Source: Polynucleobacter sp. JS-Mosq-20-D10
GTDB taxonomy: Bacteria > Pseudomonadota > Gammaproteobacteria > Burkholderiales > Burkholderiaceae
DNA length: 64,000 nt
Assembly (NCBI RefSeq): GCF_018687755.1
Contig: NZ_CP061305.1
Location: forward strand, 1,301,099-1,365,098
Direction: 5' to 3'
Part shown: in pieces, positions 17,032 to 25,575 of the stretch
Layout: every line of letters begins with the position of its first letter
How positions within the stretch are numbered: position 1 is the stretch's first letter
Notes under the pieces: model-generated
The model's database searches: none
The model's input: the letters and a program-made list of their open reading frames with translations, nothing else
Told to the model about the DNA's origin: nothing
Position numbers and translations under genes: made by a program

Positions 17032-17235
17032 ATGATCTACGGAAAAATGTGGACAGTAGTAAAACCAACCGTTGGCATTCCATTGTTTTTGGGTGCAGTA
17101 GCTGTTGGTTCTTTTTCAGTTCATTTGGCGTTATTAAATAACACAACTTGGGTGAAAGGTTTCCTAGAAGGTGGTCAAGCTGCAAAAGCTGCTGCTGCTT
17201 CTACGGCACCCGCAGCACCATTAGCAAAAAAATAA
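17032..17235 (+). CDS. pucA: LH2-type light-harvesting alpha polypeptide
   Basis: This 67-residue protein aligns gap-free with Rhodoblastus acidophilus LH2 alpha: WTVV at 7-10, GIP at 15-17, His31 (B850 ligand) and Trp40. At positions 44-45, where B800-850 antennae carry Tyr-Trp or Tyr-Tyr hydrogen-bond donors, it has Phe-Leu, the pair found in blue-shifted B800-820 (LH3) complexes. A long Ala-rich tail ends in LAKK. AAGGAG precedes the ATG. Strong terminator follows. Confidence 0.93.
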   Translation: MIYGKMWTVVKPTVGIPLFLGAVAVGSFSVHLALLNNTTWVKGFLEGGQAAKAAAASTAPAAPLAKK

Positions 17236-17250
17236 GTTGTACCCTCCCTC

Positions 17251-17290
17251 ATAAGACCTAGATCTAAAAGTCTAGGTCTTATGTTTTTTT
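17251..17290 (+). terminator. Intrinsic terminator after pucBA
   Basis: A perfect 12-base-pair stem (ATAAGACCTAGA pairing with TCTAGGTCTTAT) with an 8-base loop is followed by seven T residues. It sits between pucA and pucC, a place where partial termination normally keeps antenna transcripts far more abundant than pucC. Confidence 0.9.
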
Positions 17291-17324
17291 GTTTTGCATA
17301 ACTGTCAGTTAAACTAAGTTTTAC

Positions 17325-18737
17325 ATGAATCGTTTTAGTCAAAAATTAATCAATACTTGGGCGAATCTAGGCCCTCGATTTTTACCTTTTGCAGACGCCG
17401 CTTCTGCTGAACTTCCCCTAGGTAGATTACTAAGACTGTCTCTATTCCAAGTATCTGTTGGCATGGCCCTAGTACTTTTGGTCGGCACCTTAAATCGAGT
17501 GATGATCGTAGAGTTACAGGTACCAGCATCACTGGTATCGATCATGGTTTCATTGCCCATTATTTTTGCACCCATTAGAGCCTTAATTGGTTTTCGCTCT
17601 GATACCCATAAATCTGCTCTGGGTTGGCGTCGTGTTCCTTATATTTGGATGGGAACCATGGTTCAATTTGGCGGTCTAGCGATCATGCCTTTTGCTCTGC
17701 TGGTCTTAGCGGGAGCTGGCAATGCCAGTCAAGCGCCAGCATGGGTTGGATTAGCGGCTGCTGGGCTATCGTTTCTATTTGTTGGCGCTGGTATTCATAC
17801 TACTCAAACAGTCGGACTGGCATTAGCCTGCGATCTTGCGCCACCTAAGTCACAACCGAATATTGTTGGACTGATGTTTGTGATGCTATTAGTTGGCATG
17901 ATTGGCAGTGCACTGATTTTTGGTCAGCTATTAGAAGAGTACAGTCCCGGTCGCCTAATCCAAGTGATTCAAGGAAGCGCTGTTGTAACTATTGTGTTGA
18001 ATGCAATTGCACTCTGGAAACAAGAAAGTCGCGAAGAAGCGCGGGCAAGAGCGCAAGTAGCCAGAGAGCAAAATTTTAAAGAATCTTGGGAAACATTTAA
18101 AGAAGGTGGGCAGGCTATTCGTCGCTTAATCGCCGTAGGTTTTGGCACTATGGCATTTAGTATGAATGATGTTTTATTAGAGCCTTATGGCGGTGAATTA
18201 TTAAATATGAGTGTGAGTGCGACGACCGTATTAACAGCTACTCTAGCCCTCGGCTGTTTATTTGGCTTTAGCATTGCATCCAAAGTATTAAGCGCTGGTT
18301 ACGATCCTTTTAAGATGGCCAGTAATGGCGCCAAAATTGGTATACCCGCATTCATTTTGGTGATTGTGGCCGCACCCCTTGGAAGCACGCTCATTTTTAT
18401 TGTGGGGGTGCTATTAATTGGATTTGGTAATGGCCTATTTAGCCATGGGACCTTAACTGCCACAATGAGATACGCCCCTGAAAATCAAAGCGGCTTGGCA
18501 TTGGGTGCTTGGGGAGCTGTACAAGCTACCGCCGCAGGTATTGCAATAGGTGTTGGAGGCGTATTTCGCGACATCATTGCCGGCATGGCCTCAAGAAATT
18601 ATTTTGGCGCAGATCTGAATAATCCAGCAACTGGTTATTGTGGTGTCTACTTAATAGAAGTCGTTTTGCTTTTAATCACCATCTCAGCAATGGCCAATTT
18701 TACGTGGCCAGCCAAGTCAACCGAATCAGTGGTCTAA
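17325..18737 (+). CDS. pucC: PucC, light-harvesting 2 assembly MFS-type protein
   Basis: The 470-residue protein has about 12 transmembrane helices and belongs to the bacteriochlorophyll-delivery (BCD) branch of the major facilitator superfamily, as shown by RLLRLSLFQVSVGMA, TLNRVMIVEL and FRSDTHKSALGWRRVPYIW. PucC is needed for assembly of the LH2 antenna. Position directly after pucBA and its terminator supports the name. It closely resembles LhaA at 30316-31764 and, more distantly, the family member at 24209-25564. Start ATG has only a weak ribosome site. Confidence 0.9.
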   Translation: MNRFSQKLINTWANLGPRFLPFADAASAELPLGRLLRLSLFQVSVGMALVLLVGTLNRVMIVELQVPASLVSIMVSLPIIFAPIRALIGFRSDTHKSALGWRRVPYIWMGTMVQFGGLAIMPFALLVLAGAGNASQAPAWVGLAAAGLSFLFVGAGIHTTQTVGLALACDLAPPKSQPNIVGLMFVMLLVGMIGSALIFGQLLEEYSPGRLIQVIQGSAVVTIVLNAIALWKQESREEARARAQVAREQNFKESWETFKEGGQAIRRLIAVGFGTMAFSMNDVLLEPYGGELLNMSVSATTVLTATLALGCLFGFSIASKVLSAGYDPFKMASNGAKIGIPAFILVIVAAPLGSTLIFIVGVLLIGFGNGLFSHGTLTATMRYAPENQSGLALGAWGAVQATAAGIAIGVGGVFRDIIAGMASRNYFGADLNNPATGYCGVYLIEVVLLLITISAMANFTWPAKSTESVV

Positions 18738-18783
18738 TTGAGCCTGCCAATAGGCCTTCAATTTACCTGCAGCGGTCCATCTA

Positions 18784-19020
18784 ATGAATAAGTTTGTGCA
18801 GTTATCTGAAAATGTTTTAATATTTTTTGGTTTCTTTATCAGCTCAATTAGTTTTATATTAATCACCTTGAGCTTATGGGACTTCATTCCAGTAGAGATA
18901 TTCGCTTTTGGTCTTTCATCTGGCATTCGCGTGTTAGGCAGCTGCGCTATTATGGGATGTCTTTTGAGTGCAGTTGGCTACGGAATTAGGGATTACTTTA
19001 ATAACGAAGTAAAGGAGTGA
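18784..19020 (+). CDS. Small membrane protein downstream of pucC, 78 aa
   Basis: The product has two hydrophobic helices (about residues 11-32 and 48-69, the latter with GSCAIMGCLLSAVGYG) and an acidic end. It begins 46 bases after pucC. The stop overlaps the GTG/RBS zone of the next small gene, so the three small genes from here to 19357 form a tightly coupled set. No family is recognised; association with LH2 is by position only. Confidence 0.6.
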   Translation: MNKFVQLSENVLIFFGFFISSISFILITLSLWDFIPVEIFAFGLSSGIRVLGSCAIMGCLLSAVGYGIRDYFNNEVKE

Positions 19021-19022
19021 AT

Positions 19023-19205
19023 ATGTTTAAAAAATCAGATTACTTCATTCTCTTGGCAGTGGTGATTTCTTTCTTCACTTCAGCCTATTTATGGTTTGTA
19101 GTCCAAGATCGAGAGCAGTCTATCTTTACTGCGCTCTGGGTACCCTCAATATTTTGCTTTGGGATTTATTTCAAGTTATCCGCATTATTGAATCGTAAAA
19201 AATGA
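19023..19205 (+). CDS. Small membrane protein, 60 aa
   Basis: AAAGGAG at 19011-19017 lies 5 bases before this ATG, which I prefer over an overlapping GTG at 19017. The protein has two hydrophobic helices joined by a short charged loop (QDREQS) and ends in NRKK. Its stop overlaps the ATG of the next ORF by 4 bases. Function unknown. Confidence 0.55.
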   Translation: MFKKSDYFILLAVVISFFTSAYLWFVVQDREQSIFTALWVPSIFCFGIYFKLSALLNRKK

Positions 19206-19357
19206 GTAATACAACATTACTCCTCGTATCGATCTTTGTTTTTTGCCTATTAATTGCTGGCCTGTATTACATGGTTCGAGAATTTATGGGGGAAGTACAA
19301 GATGCATTTCCTGATGTCAATGAATGGTTAGATTCCGATCAGAAGAAAAAGAAGTGA
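19202..19357 (+). CDS. Small single-span membrane protein, 51 aa
   Basis: An ATGA overlap with the preceding gene implies coupled translation. The 51 residues comprise an N-terminal hydrophobic helix (about 5-24) and an acidic-to-basic soluble tail, DVNEWLDSDQKKKK. This topology (one span plus charged tail) resembles small accessory subunits of membrane complexes. No family recognised. Confidence 0.5.
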   Translation: MSNTTLLLVSIFVFCLLIAGLYYMVREFMGEVQDAFPDVNEWLDSDQKKKK

Positions 19358-19398
19358 GCACTACTCGCTAAAATAGCACCCATCACGTTGCATTCAAA

Positions 19399-19872
19399 TT
19401 ACAGCAGCTTTTTAATCGCCTCTGACATCTTATTTGCGCCATCTGCAGATGCGAGTCGTGTGATTGATTTACCATCTTTGCTTACGAGAAATTTAGTGAA
19501 ATTCCACTTAATGCCAGTGGTTCCTAGAATGCCTGGAGCCTGCTCCTTTAGAAATGCATACAAAGGATGTTCGGCCGCCCCATTCACATCTATCTTCTCA
19601 AACATCGGAAATGTTACGCCATAATTCGCGCTGCAAAATTGCCCAATCTCATCTGCTGAGCCAGGCTCTTGAGCGCCAAATTGATTACAAGGAAAACCTA
19701 AAATCTCCAGGCCAAGGGCTTTATTTTCTTCGTATAGTTTTTGTAAATCTCGGTATTGCGGTGTAAATCCGCAGCGACTAGCCACATTGACTATAAGCAA
19801 TACCTTGCCAGCATAATCCTGCAGATTTTCTTGGGCTCCATTAAGTCTTTTGAGGGGGATATTCGGCAACAT
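19399..19872 (-). CDS. Glutathione peroxidase family protein (Cys type)
   Basis: The 157-residue protein carries NVASRCGFTPQY with the peroxidatic Cys34 (not selenocysteine), then FPCNQFGAQEPG and KWNFTKFLV, which supply the Gln, Trp and Asn of the catalytic tetrad. It reduces peroxides using glutathione or thioredoxin. Its place among pigment genes suggests protection against photo-oxidative damage, though this is inference. It is convergent with the pucC-associated small genes. Confidence 0.9.
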   Translation of the reverse strand: MLPNIPLKRLNGAQENLQDYAGKVLLIVNVASRCGFTPQYRDLQKLYEENKALGLEILGFPCNQFGAQEPGSADEIGQFCSANYGVTFPMFEKIDVNGAAEHPLYAFLKEQAPGILGTTGIKWNFTKFLVSKDGKSITRLASADGANKMSEAIKKLL

Positions 19873-19997
19873 ATTTCATTCTCCAAGAGGATTAAAGTGA
19901 TCTACAAATACTCTATACTCAGTTCATAATAAATCGATTATGAAGCTTTAGCTATATAGCTTTGCCCCTTAAACTATCAAGATTATTAAAGGCTTGC

Positions 19998-21200
19998 GTG
20001 ACAACAGACACAGCACCCTATCGCAGTTTATGTACTGACTGCGGCATCTCTCGCACCAGCAATCCAAAACGCTGTGGTGACGCCTGCCAGTTCATCAAAC
20101 CTAAATACCCAGAATTAGAAACTCAGGTTCACGGCAGACCAAGAGACCTTAGTCGGCCTGATGAACTCCATTTTGGTCCATTCATCAAGATGCTTCGCGC
20201 AGGATTAAAAAATCCGAGCACAGGTGCTCAGTGGACTGGTATTACCACCCGCATTGGTGAACGTTTATTGGAGACTGGTGCAGTAGATGCCATTCTGACA
20301 ATGACTGAAGATCCCAATGATCGCTGGAAGCCTTTACCCATCATCATTGATAAAGCTGCTGATATGGCTAAGTGTCGTGGCATGAGAATGGGATATGCAC
20401 CACTACTATCTCTACTAGAGCCGGCTATCGCCAAGGGATACAAGAAAATGGCGGTCATTGGTATTCCTTGTCAGGTTTATGCCTTAAGAGCACTTGAAAA
20501 AGAATTGGGGCTTGAAAAACTTTACGTCATTGGCACCCCCTGCTCAGACAATACGACTACAGAAAACTTTCATCACTTTCTATCGCTCATTAGTTCAGAG
20601 CCAGATGAAATTAACTATCTTGAATTTAGGGCGGACTACCATGTTGAAGTCCGCTTTAAGAATGGCAAGAAGAAAGAAATTCCATTTCTTCAATTACCGC
20701 TCTCTACCTTACCAAATGACTTCTTCCCTCTAACCTGCCGCACGTGCGTCGATTACACCAACGTGCTGTCTGATATTACCGTTGGCTATATGGGTGGGCA
20801 GGGAGAGCAATGGCTTATTGTTCGTAATGAGCGCGGCGAAGAACTGCTTAATCTACTTGGGGATGAAGTAACAACATCTGCTCCGGGTACTGCAGGTAAA
20901 CGCCACTCTGCTGTAGTTGGATTTATGAAGAATGTCGAGCGCGCAGCAGGCGGACTCCCTTTAAGAAAAATGCCGAATTGGTTAAGGCCGATTGTGGGTT
21001 GGTTAATGCCTAGAGTGGGTCCTCGTGGCTTGGAGTTTGCGAGAACACGTGTAGAAATGAAAGCCATTGAAACAGTGCTGCATCTCAGAAGAGAGCAGCC
21101 GGCAAAAATGGCTTCTATGATTCCGAATCACATCTGGCCCCTAGTGGAGCCTTACGGCATCAAACCCACTGACTCTGAAACTCATAAACCCCTAGAATAA
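19998..21200 (+). CDS. bciB: Ferredoxin-type 8-vinyl reductase BciB (F420 hydrogenase beta-subunit-like)
   Basis: The protein matches the BciB branch of the coenzyme F420 hydrogenase beta-subunit family. The Cys-rich N-terminus (CTDCG, then KRCGDACQ) and later GIPCQ, GTPCSDN and LTCRTCVDYT supply Fe-S ligands. BciB reduces the C8 vinyl group of divinyl (proto)chlorophyllide with reduced ferredoxin and FAD. I chose GTG at 19998, which follows AAAGG; a TTG at 19962 would add 12 residues. It is on the plus strand next to an NnrU-like gene. Confidence 0.87.
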   Translation: MTTDTAPYRSLCTDCGISRTSNPKRCGDACQFIKPKYPELETQVHGRPRDLSRPDELHFGPFIKMLRAGLKNPSTGAQWTGITTRIGERLLETGAVDAILTMTEDPNDRWKPLPIIIDKAADMAKCRGMRMGYAPLLSLLEPAIAKGYKKMAVIGIPCQVYALRALEKELGLEKLYVIGTPCSDNTTTENFHHFLSLISSEPDEINYLEFRADYHVEVRFKNGKKKEIPFLQLPLSTLPNDFFPLTCRTCVDYTNVLSDITVGYMGGQGEQWLIVRNERGEELLNLLGDEVTTSAPGTAGKRHSAVVGFMKNVERAAGGLPLRKMPNWLRPIVGWLMPRVGPRGLEFARTRVEMKAIETVLHLRREQPAKMASMIPNHIWPLVEPYGIKPTDSETHKPLE

Positions 21201-21221
21201 GTTTTCTTACTGGAGCATTGC

Positions 21222-21803
21222 ATGTACCTATTCATCACTGGTCTTATTATTTTTCTTGGCAGCCACTCTTGCCGCATCTTTGCCGAACCATGGCGTAATC
21301 ACATGATTGATCGCTTAGGTGAGGTGAAATGGAAGGGTCTGTACACCATCATCTCCTTAATTGGATTAATTTTGGTCGTAGTTGGCTATGGTCAAGCCAG
21401 ACAGGCACCGATTGTTCTATGGCAACCAGCGACCTACCTCATCCATATTGCGATCTTATTAAACTTGGTTGCCTTTATTTTCTTGGCAGGTAGTTCACCA
21501 AACAATAATGCTATTCGGCTTAAACTAAAGCACCCAATGATTTTAGGTGTCAAGGTATGGGCACTTGCTCACCTACTGGCAAACGGAACATTAGTGGGCC
21601 TGATTTTATTTGGATCTTTTTTACTCTGGGCAGTGCTGGATTTCCGTTCAGCTAGAAAGCGCCCTATTCATATGCCAGAAAAGGCGGTGATAAGCACCAA
21701 AGCTACTATTACTGTAGTTGTCACAGGAATTGTGATTTGGGCTGCATTTATATTGGGACTACATCAATACTTGATTGGAGTTTCGCCACTCGGGGCAAGG
21801 TAA
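21222..21803 (+). CDS. NnrU family membrane protein
   Basis: The 193-residue protein has about six helices. SHSCRIFAEPWR near the N-terminus and KHPMILGVKVWALAHLLANG in the middle are the family's conserved His-rich elements. NnrU is linked to nitric oxide metabolism, but the same family includes plant and algal 15-cis-zeta-carotene isomerase (Z-ISO), in which two His bind haem b. With carotenoid genes in the cluster a carotenoid or redox role is possible. GGAG precedes the ATG; it follows bciB by 21 bases. Confidence 0.75.
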   Translation: MYLFITGLIIFLGSHSCRIFAEPWRNHMIDRLGEVKWKGLYTIISLIGLILVVVGYGQARQAPIVLWQPATYLIHIAILLNLVAFIFLAGSSPNNNAIRLKLKHPMILGVKVWALAHLLANGTLVGLILFGSFLLWAVLDFRSARKRPIHMPEKAVISTKATITVVVTGIVIWAAFILGLHQYLIGVSPLGAR

Positions 21804-21816
21804 GCTCACTAACTAT

Positions 21817-22170
21817 ATGCACTTCAAGCATCTTCACTTATATCTAATCCCACTGCTTCTATTGGGCTGCGATGCTAGTGGGCCAGTATTGGAGTCCATT
21901 AATAATCAAAATAAGTCTATTCAATGTACTCTGAATGCTAGTCCGCTACGAATAGATATCACCAAAGGTTCATTGGATGCCAATCTGTTTTTGGGGGGCA
22001 AGGAGATTAAAGTTAACTTACTTGAAGTAAAAGACTTTTATCAAATACTAATGCGCTTTGATCCAGAAATTGGACAACTCAAACTCAATAAAGCTGGCAC
22101 CGAATTGATTCAATTACGTAAAGCTCAGGAACGCATTGAATCTTGCGCAACACAATTAAGATCTTTATAA
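21817..22170 (+). CDS. Putative lipoprotein, 117 aa
   Basis: Starting at 21817 the product has a lipoprotein signal with lipobox LLGC followed by DASG; the in-frame start at 21775 lies inside the NnrU gene and would bury the signal, so I reject it. The mature part is a small mixed-charge domain with two further cysteines. No family recognised. It sits between the NnrU-like gene and a lipocalin on the same strand. Confidence 0.6.
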   Translation: MHFKHLHLYLIPLLLLGCDASGPVLESINNQNKSIQCTLNASPLRIDITKGSLDANLFLGGKEIKVNLLEVKDFYQILMRFDPEIGQLKLNKAGTELIQLRKAQERIESCATQLRSL

Positions 22171-22198
22171 CCCTTACTCTTAACTAATCGAAAATACT

Positions 22199-22762
22199 AT
22201 GAATAAAATCTACTCCATCATTGGTCTGCTGGCATTTAGTCTTATTCACAATGTAGCGATTGCGCAAGGGGATCAAAAACCCATTGCGCCCATTAAAACA
22301 ATTGCTTCGCTTGATGTACCTCGCTACCAAGGTACTTGGTATGAGATTGCGAAGTTTCCAAATTGGTTTCAAAGAAAATGTATCGCCGATACTAATGCTA
22401 CCTATAAGATCAAGGAAGATGGCAATGTGAGTGTTACCAATCGCTGCACATTTGAAAATGGTGAAAAAGGTGAGGCTCTTGGCACCGCAAGGCAAATTGG
22501 CAGCTCCACCTCTCCCACTTTAGAGGTCCGCTTCGCTCCTGCTTGGCTTGGATTTCTGCCAATGGTCTGGGGAGACTATTGGGTAATCGATATCGACCCC
22601 GAGTATCAATTGGCCGCCGTGAGCGACCCGGGAAGAAAATATCTCTGGATTCTCTCCCGTACTAAGACGGTTGAGCCCAAAAAATACCAGGCGCTACTAA
22701 ATCGCCTAGTAAACGATAACGGCTTCAGTCTCGAACAACTGAGCCTGACACCACAAAATTAA
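22199..22762 (+). CDS. Lipocalin (Blc-like), exported
   Basis: The 187-residue protein has a Sec signal peptide ending near AIAQG and the bacterial lipocalin signature YQGTWYEIAKFPNWFQ (about residues 41-56), followed by NATYKI and WVIDIDPEYQLAAVSD. Two Cys in the barrel may form a disulphide. Bacterial lipocalins bind lipids or other hydrophobic ligands in the periplasm. No lipobox is seen, unlike E. coli Blc. A ligand among tetrapyrroles or carotenoids is conceivable but unsupported. Confidence 0.85.
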   Translation: MNKIYSIIGLLAFSLIHNVAIAQGDQKPIAPIKTIASLDVPRYQGTWYEIAKFPNWFQRKCIADTNATYKIKEDGNVSVTNRCTFENGEKGEALGTARQIGSSTSPTLEVRFAPAWLGFLPMVWGDYWVIDIDPEYQLAAVSDPGRKYLWILSRTKTVEPKKYQALLNRLVNDNGFSLEQLSLTPQN

Positions 22763-22881
22763 ACCGAAAATAGGAACTTGATAAAGGTAATTCCGATAAT
22801 CAAACCTGAAAATGCAATGATCCCAATGACATAGATCTTGCCGGTTTTATTTCTTAGGGTTGTTGCGCTGTTATCTCTCAT
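22759..22881 (-). CDS. Possible small membrane protein, 40 aa
   Basis: A 40-codon ORF reads MRDNSATTLRNKTGK then a single hydrophobic helix. A purine-rich GAAGGGAAGTGG lies just before the ATG. It is downstream of bchP on the same strand (78-base gap), and its stop overlaps the convergent lipocalin stop. No family recognised; one-span proteins of this size are common in photosynthesis operons. Confidence 0.45.
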   Translation of the reverse strand: MRDNSATTLRNKTGKIYVIGIIAFSGLIIGITFIKFLFSV

Positions 22882-22959
22882 AATTCCACTTCCCTTCAGT
22901 TTTAGGACTAATTAAACACTGCTGCTGAATGACTGTTTCTAAGTAGTAGCTACTGCTTC

Positions 22960-24165
22960 TTAAACTTTTGCAAAACCCAATAAATGGGCGGTATCTTTAA
23001 AGAAAATCTTGATGTGCGCCATAGGGTCACGGCGGACAAGCTTTTTATTCATATACGATTCAAAGGTTAAGCGCTGAACGTCTTTATCTTCACACATTTT
23101 GACAAAGCGCTCGCGACGTTTGTCGTTGTTGTACCAAAAACGCTGCATAATTCCGAGAACTAAGAATACGGTACCGTGTTCTTTCATAAATTTTTTACGG
23201 GCTTTTGCTAAAACCTTGCCATTGCCAGTAACGAGAAGCTCTTCTACTGCTTCTGCAGCTACTCGGCCACCATACATGCCATAGTAAATCCCTTCACCCG
23301 AAGCTGGAGCTACCACGCCAGCAGCATCACCGGCTAACACTACATCTCTACCGTTATCCCATTTCTTCAAGGGCTTCATTGGTAAGGGTGCGCCCTCGTG
23401 TCGCAGCATTTCAGCATTCTCAAGGCCAGTCTGTTTTTTAAGGGCGGTAACTGCACTGCGTAAGGAAAAGCCTTTATCAGCAGTTCCTGTACCAATGCTC
23501 ATGGTATTACCATGCGGGAATATCCAGCCATAAAAGTCAGGAGATAAAGCGCCTTGATAAAACACATCGCAGCGGCTGCCATCAAAGTCTGCCGGCGGAT
23601 TTTCAGGAACCTTGACGATCTCGTGGTACGCAAAGACATATTCAACTTCCTTCGCGCCGGGGATAGCCTGGCGCCCAACTCCGGATTTGGCGCCATCTGC
23701 ACCAATTACTGCCCTGGCACGTACCGATACGGTTGTGTCAGGCACACTTTGCTTGCCACCTCGGACGACATATTGGACCACTGAGACGCCATCTTCATCA
23801 CGACTGAGTTTCTCAAAAATACCCGTTCTTCTTTCAGCGCCATCATTGGCGGCACGGACACGCAAAAATTCATCAAACTTATCGCGATCGACCATCCCTA
23901 CAAAGCCGCCCTCAATATGCATATCCACCGCCTTATCTGATGGCGCAATCATTCTGGCGCAATTGGCTTTGGCAACTAAAAGCTCATCAGGGATTTCAAA
24001 ATCCTTAATCAAGCGCGGAGGGATAGCCCCACCGCAAGGCTTAATTCGGCCCATACGATCCAATAAGAGTACTTTACGACCTTTCTTAGCAAGGTCACTT
24101 GCAGCAGTAGCTCCAGTAGGACCACCACCAACAACTACGACATCAAAAGTTTCTAAAGTACTCAT
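22960..24165 (-). CDS. bchP: Geranylgeranyl reductase BchP
   Basis: From the ATG at 24165 the protein has 401 residues; GGAG 7 bases upstream favours this over the in-frame ATG at 24177. The FAD-binding VVVGGGPTG starts near residue 8 and LAGDAAG lies near residue 280, both typical of the BchP/ChlP family. BchP reduces the geranylgeranyl tail of bacteriochlorophyll to phytyl. It is the last recognised gene of the long minus-strand bchF-bchP operon. Confidence 0.94.
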   Translation of the reverse strand: MSTLETFDVVVVGGGPTGATAASDLAKKGRKVLLLDRMGRIKPCGGAIPPRLIKDFEIPDELLVAKANCARMIAPSDKAVDMHIEGGFVGMVDRDKFDEFLRVRAANDGAERRTGIFEKLSRDEDGVSVVQYVVRGGKQSVPDTTVSVRARAVIGADGAKSGVGRQAIPGAKEVEYVFAYHEIVKVPENPPADFDGSRCDVFYQGALSPDFYGWIFPHGNTMSIGTGTADKGFSLRSAVTALKKQTGLENAEMLRHEGAPLPMKPLKKWDNGRDVVLAGDAAGVVAPASGEGIYYGMYGGRVAAEAVEELLVTGNGKVLAKARKKFMKEHGTVFLVLGIMQRFWYNNDKRRERFVKMCEDKDVQRLTFESYMNKKLVRRDPMAHIKIFFKDTAHLLGFAKV

Positions 24166-24208
24166 TCTGATCTCCATATATTGAGTGCATTAATTCATCA
24201 TTAATAAC

Positions 24209-25564
24209 TTACACGCCAACCAATTGCTTTGATAATTCGTTTGTTTGTTTTTGCGTACGCGTCTGAAATGACAAGTAAGCAGCCACCACAAATAAAACAC
24301 CTTCCAAGAAAAACACAAAAGCATAGGTGGAAGCGGGATCGCCTAAAACAATCCTCGCGATATCGCTTAAGCCAGTTCCAATAATTCCACCTAAACCAAA
24401 GGCCATCGCTTGCGATGCCCCCCAAATACCCATACGAACACCTTCACGCTGCGCGCTACCGACACTGGCAAATTGCATCATCGATCCAATCGCTGCAATA
24501 GAAAAGGCGCCATTGAAAATGCCTAACAAGAAAACAGCCACCTTAAAGAAAATGACGTTATCAATCGGGCCTGATAAAACAAGACCCATCATTGCTAAGG
24601 CTGAGGCTAAACAGCCGCCAATAGTCCAAGTGCTCAGTGACGTTAAAGTCTGAGATTTAGCTTTACTTGTAATAAATGCTAAAAAGAGCATCCCAAGGAG
24701 GACGCCACCATTTTGTAAGCCAGATAATGTCGTTGTCTCTGCGGGTGAGAACCCGAAGGCAACCGCGGCGAATGGTTCCAAGATTAAATCTTGAGAGCTA
24801 TAGGCAAGCATCGACACAAAGACAAACCAAGTAAACGAACGTACCCTACTTTCTTTCCAGACCTCAGCAAAGGCTTCACGAAAATTGGCTTTAGAAGGAA
24901 TCGCTTCTGATTGAGCTGCATCTGTATTAGCGATGGACTGCTGAGTCTTTAACAACGGAGACTCCATACCCCAAATTGCCAGGAATGTCACCGCCACTGC
25001 AATCACAGAGACGGTGGTGGAGACCATTAACAGGCGCTCAAATGAAAAAGGCGTCAGAAACTTTCCACTGACACTGGCTGTAAAAGCAAAACCGAAAATC
25101 ATCATCAACCAAACGCAGGTAGCGGCGGCAGCCTTCTTTTTAGGCTCCACACGTTTTGCCAGAAGAACCAACAATGCGGTGCCACTTGAACTAACGCCAA
25201 TGCCAATCATTAAAAAGGCAACTGTCGCCAGCGCAATACCCAATCCTACTGAGCTACTTAATAAAATCGTTGAGGCAGCAGCAAGCACCCCGCCGCTAGC
25301 TAATACCAAGATCCCGCCCCGAATCCATGGGCTGGCTCTACGCGTTTGGTCAGAGCCAAAACCCATCCGGGGTCGTATTAACTGAATAAAATAATGAATC
25401 GCCACCAATGCACCAGGCAGAATTGCTGGTAGAGCTAATTCAACTACCATCACACGATTTAACAGTGAAGTAGTTAGAACCACAATCGATCCCAAAGACG
25501 CTTGGACTAAACCAAGTCGTGCAATTTGGGGCCAAGTGAGATAGGTGGATTCAGAAGCGCTCAT
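24209..25564 (-). CDS. PucC-family (BCD) transporter between bchG and bchP
   Basis: The 451-residue, 12-helix protein belongs to the bacteriochlorophyll-delivery MFS group: LGLVQASLGSIVVL, LLNRVMVVELALP and FGSDQTRR correspond to the conserved loops of PucC/LhaA. Its position between bchG and bchP matches ORF428/Bch2 of Rhodobacter. It probably helps deliver or handle bacteriochlorophyll; its exact role is not established. It is the most divergent of the three family members in this window. Confidence 0.85.
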   Translation of the reverse strand: MSASESTYLTWPQIARLGLVQASLGSIVVLTTSLLNRVMVVELALPAILPGALVAIHYFIQLIRPRMGFGSDQTRRASPWIRGGILVLASGGVLAAASTILLSSSVGLGIALATVAFLMIGIGVSSSGTALLVLLAKRVEPKKKAAAATCVWLMMIFGFAFTASVSGKFLTPFSFERLLMVSTTVSVIAVAVTFLAIWGMESPLLKTQQSIANTDAAQSEAIPSKANFREAFAEVWKESRVRSFTWFVFVSMLAYSSQDLILEPFAAVAFGFSPAETTTLSGLQNGGVLLGMLFLAFITSKAKSQTLTSLSTWTIGGCLASALAMMGLVLSGPIDNVIFFKVAVFLLGIFNGAFSIAAIGSMMQFASVGSAQREGVRMGIWGASQAMAFGLGGIIGTGLSDIARIVLGDPASTYAFVFFLEGVLFVVAAYLSFQTRTQKQTNELSKQLVGV

Positions 25565-25575
25565 AGTGAAATGAA

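Noticed and set aside
22938..22962. Near-palindrome at the bchP end as a terminator
   Set aside because: The stem has two wobble pairs, overlaps the stop codon and has no T-run.
23612..24184. 190-codon ORF antisense to bchP
   Set aside because: It lies wholly within bchP on the opposite strand, has shadow-type composition (Pro/Thr/Ser-rich) and no domain pattern; bchP is unambiguous.
25014..25385. 123-codon ORF antisense to the PucC-like gene
   Set aside because: Shadow frame of a transmembrane-protein gene, Pro/Ala/Asn-rich, no ribosome site.
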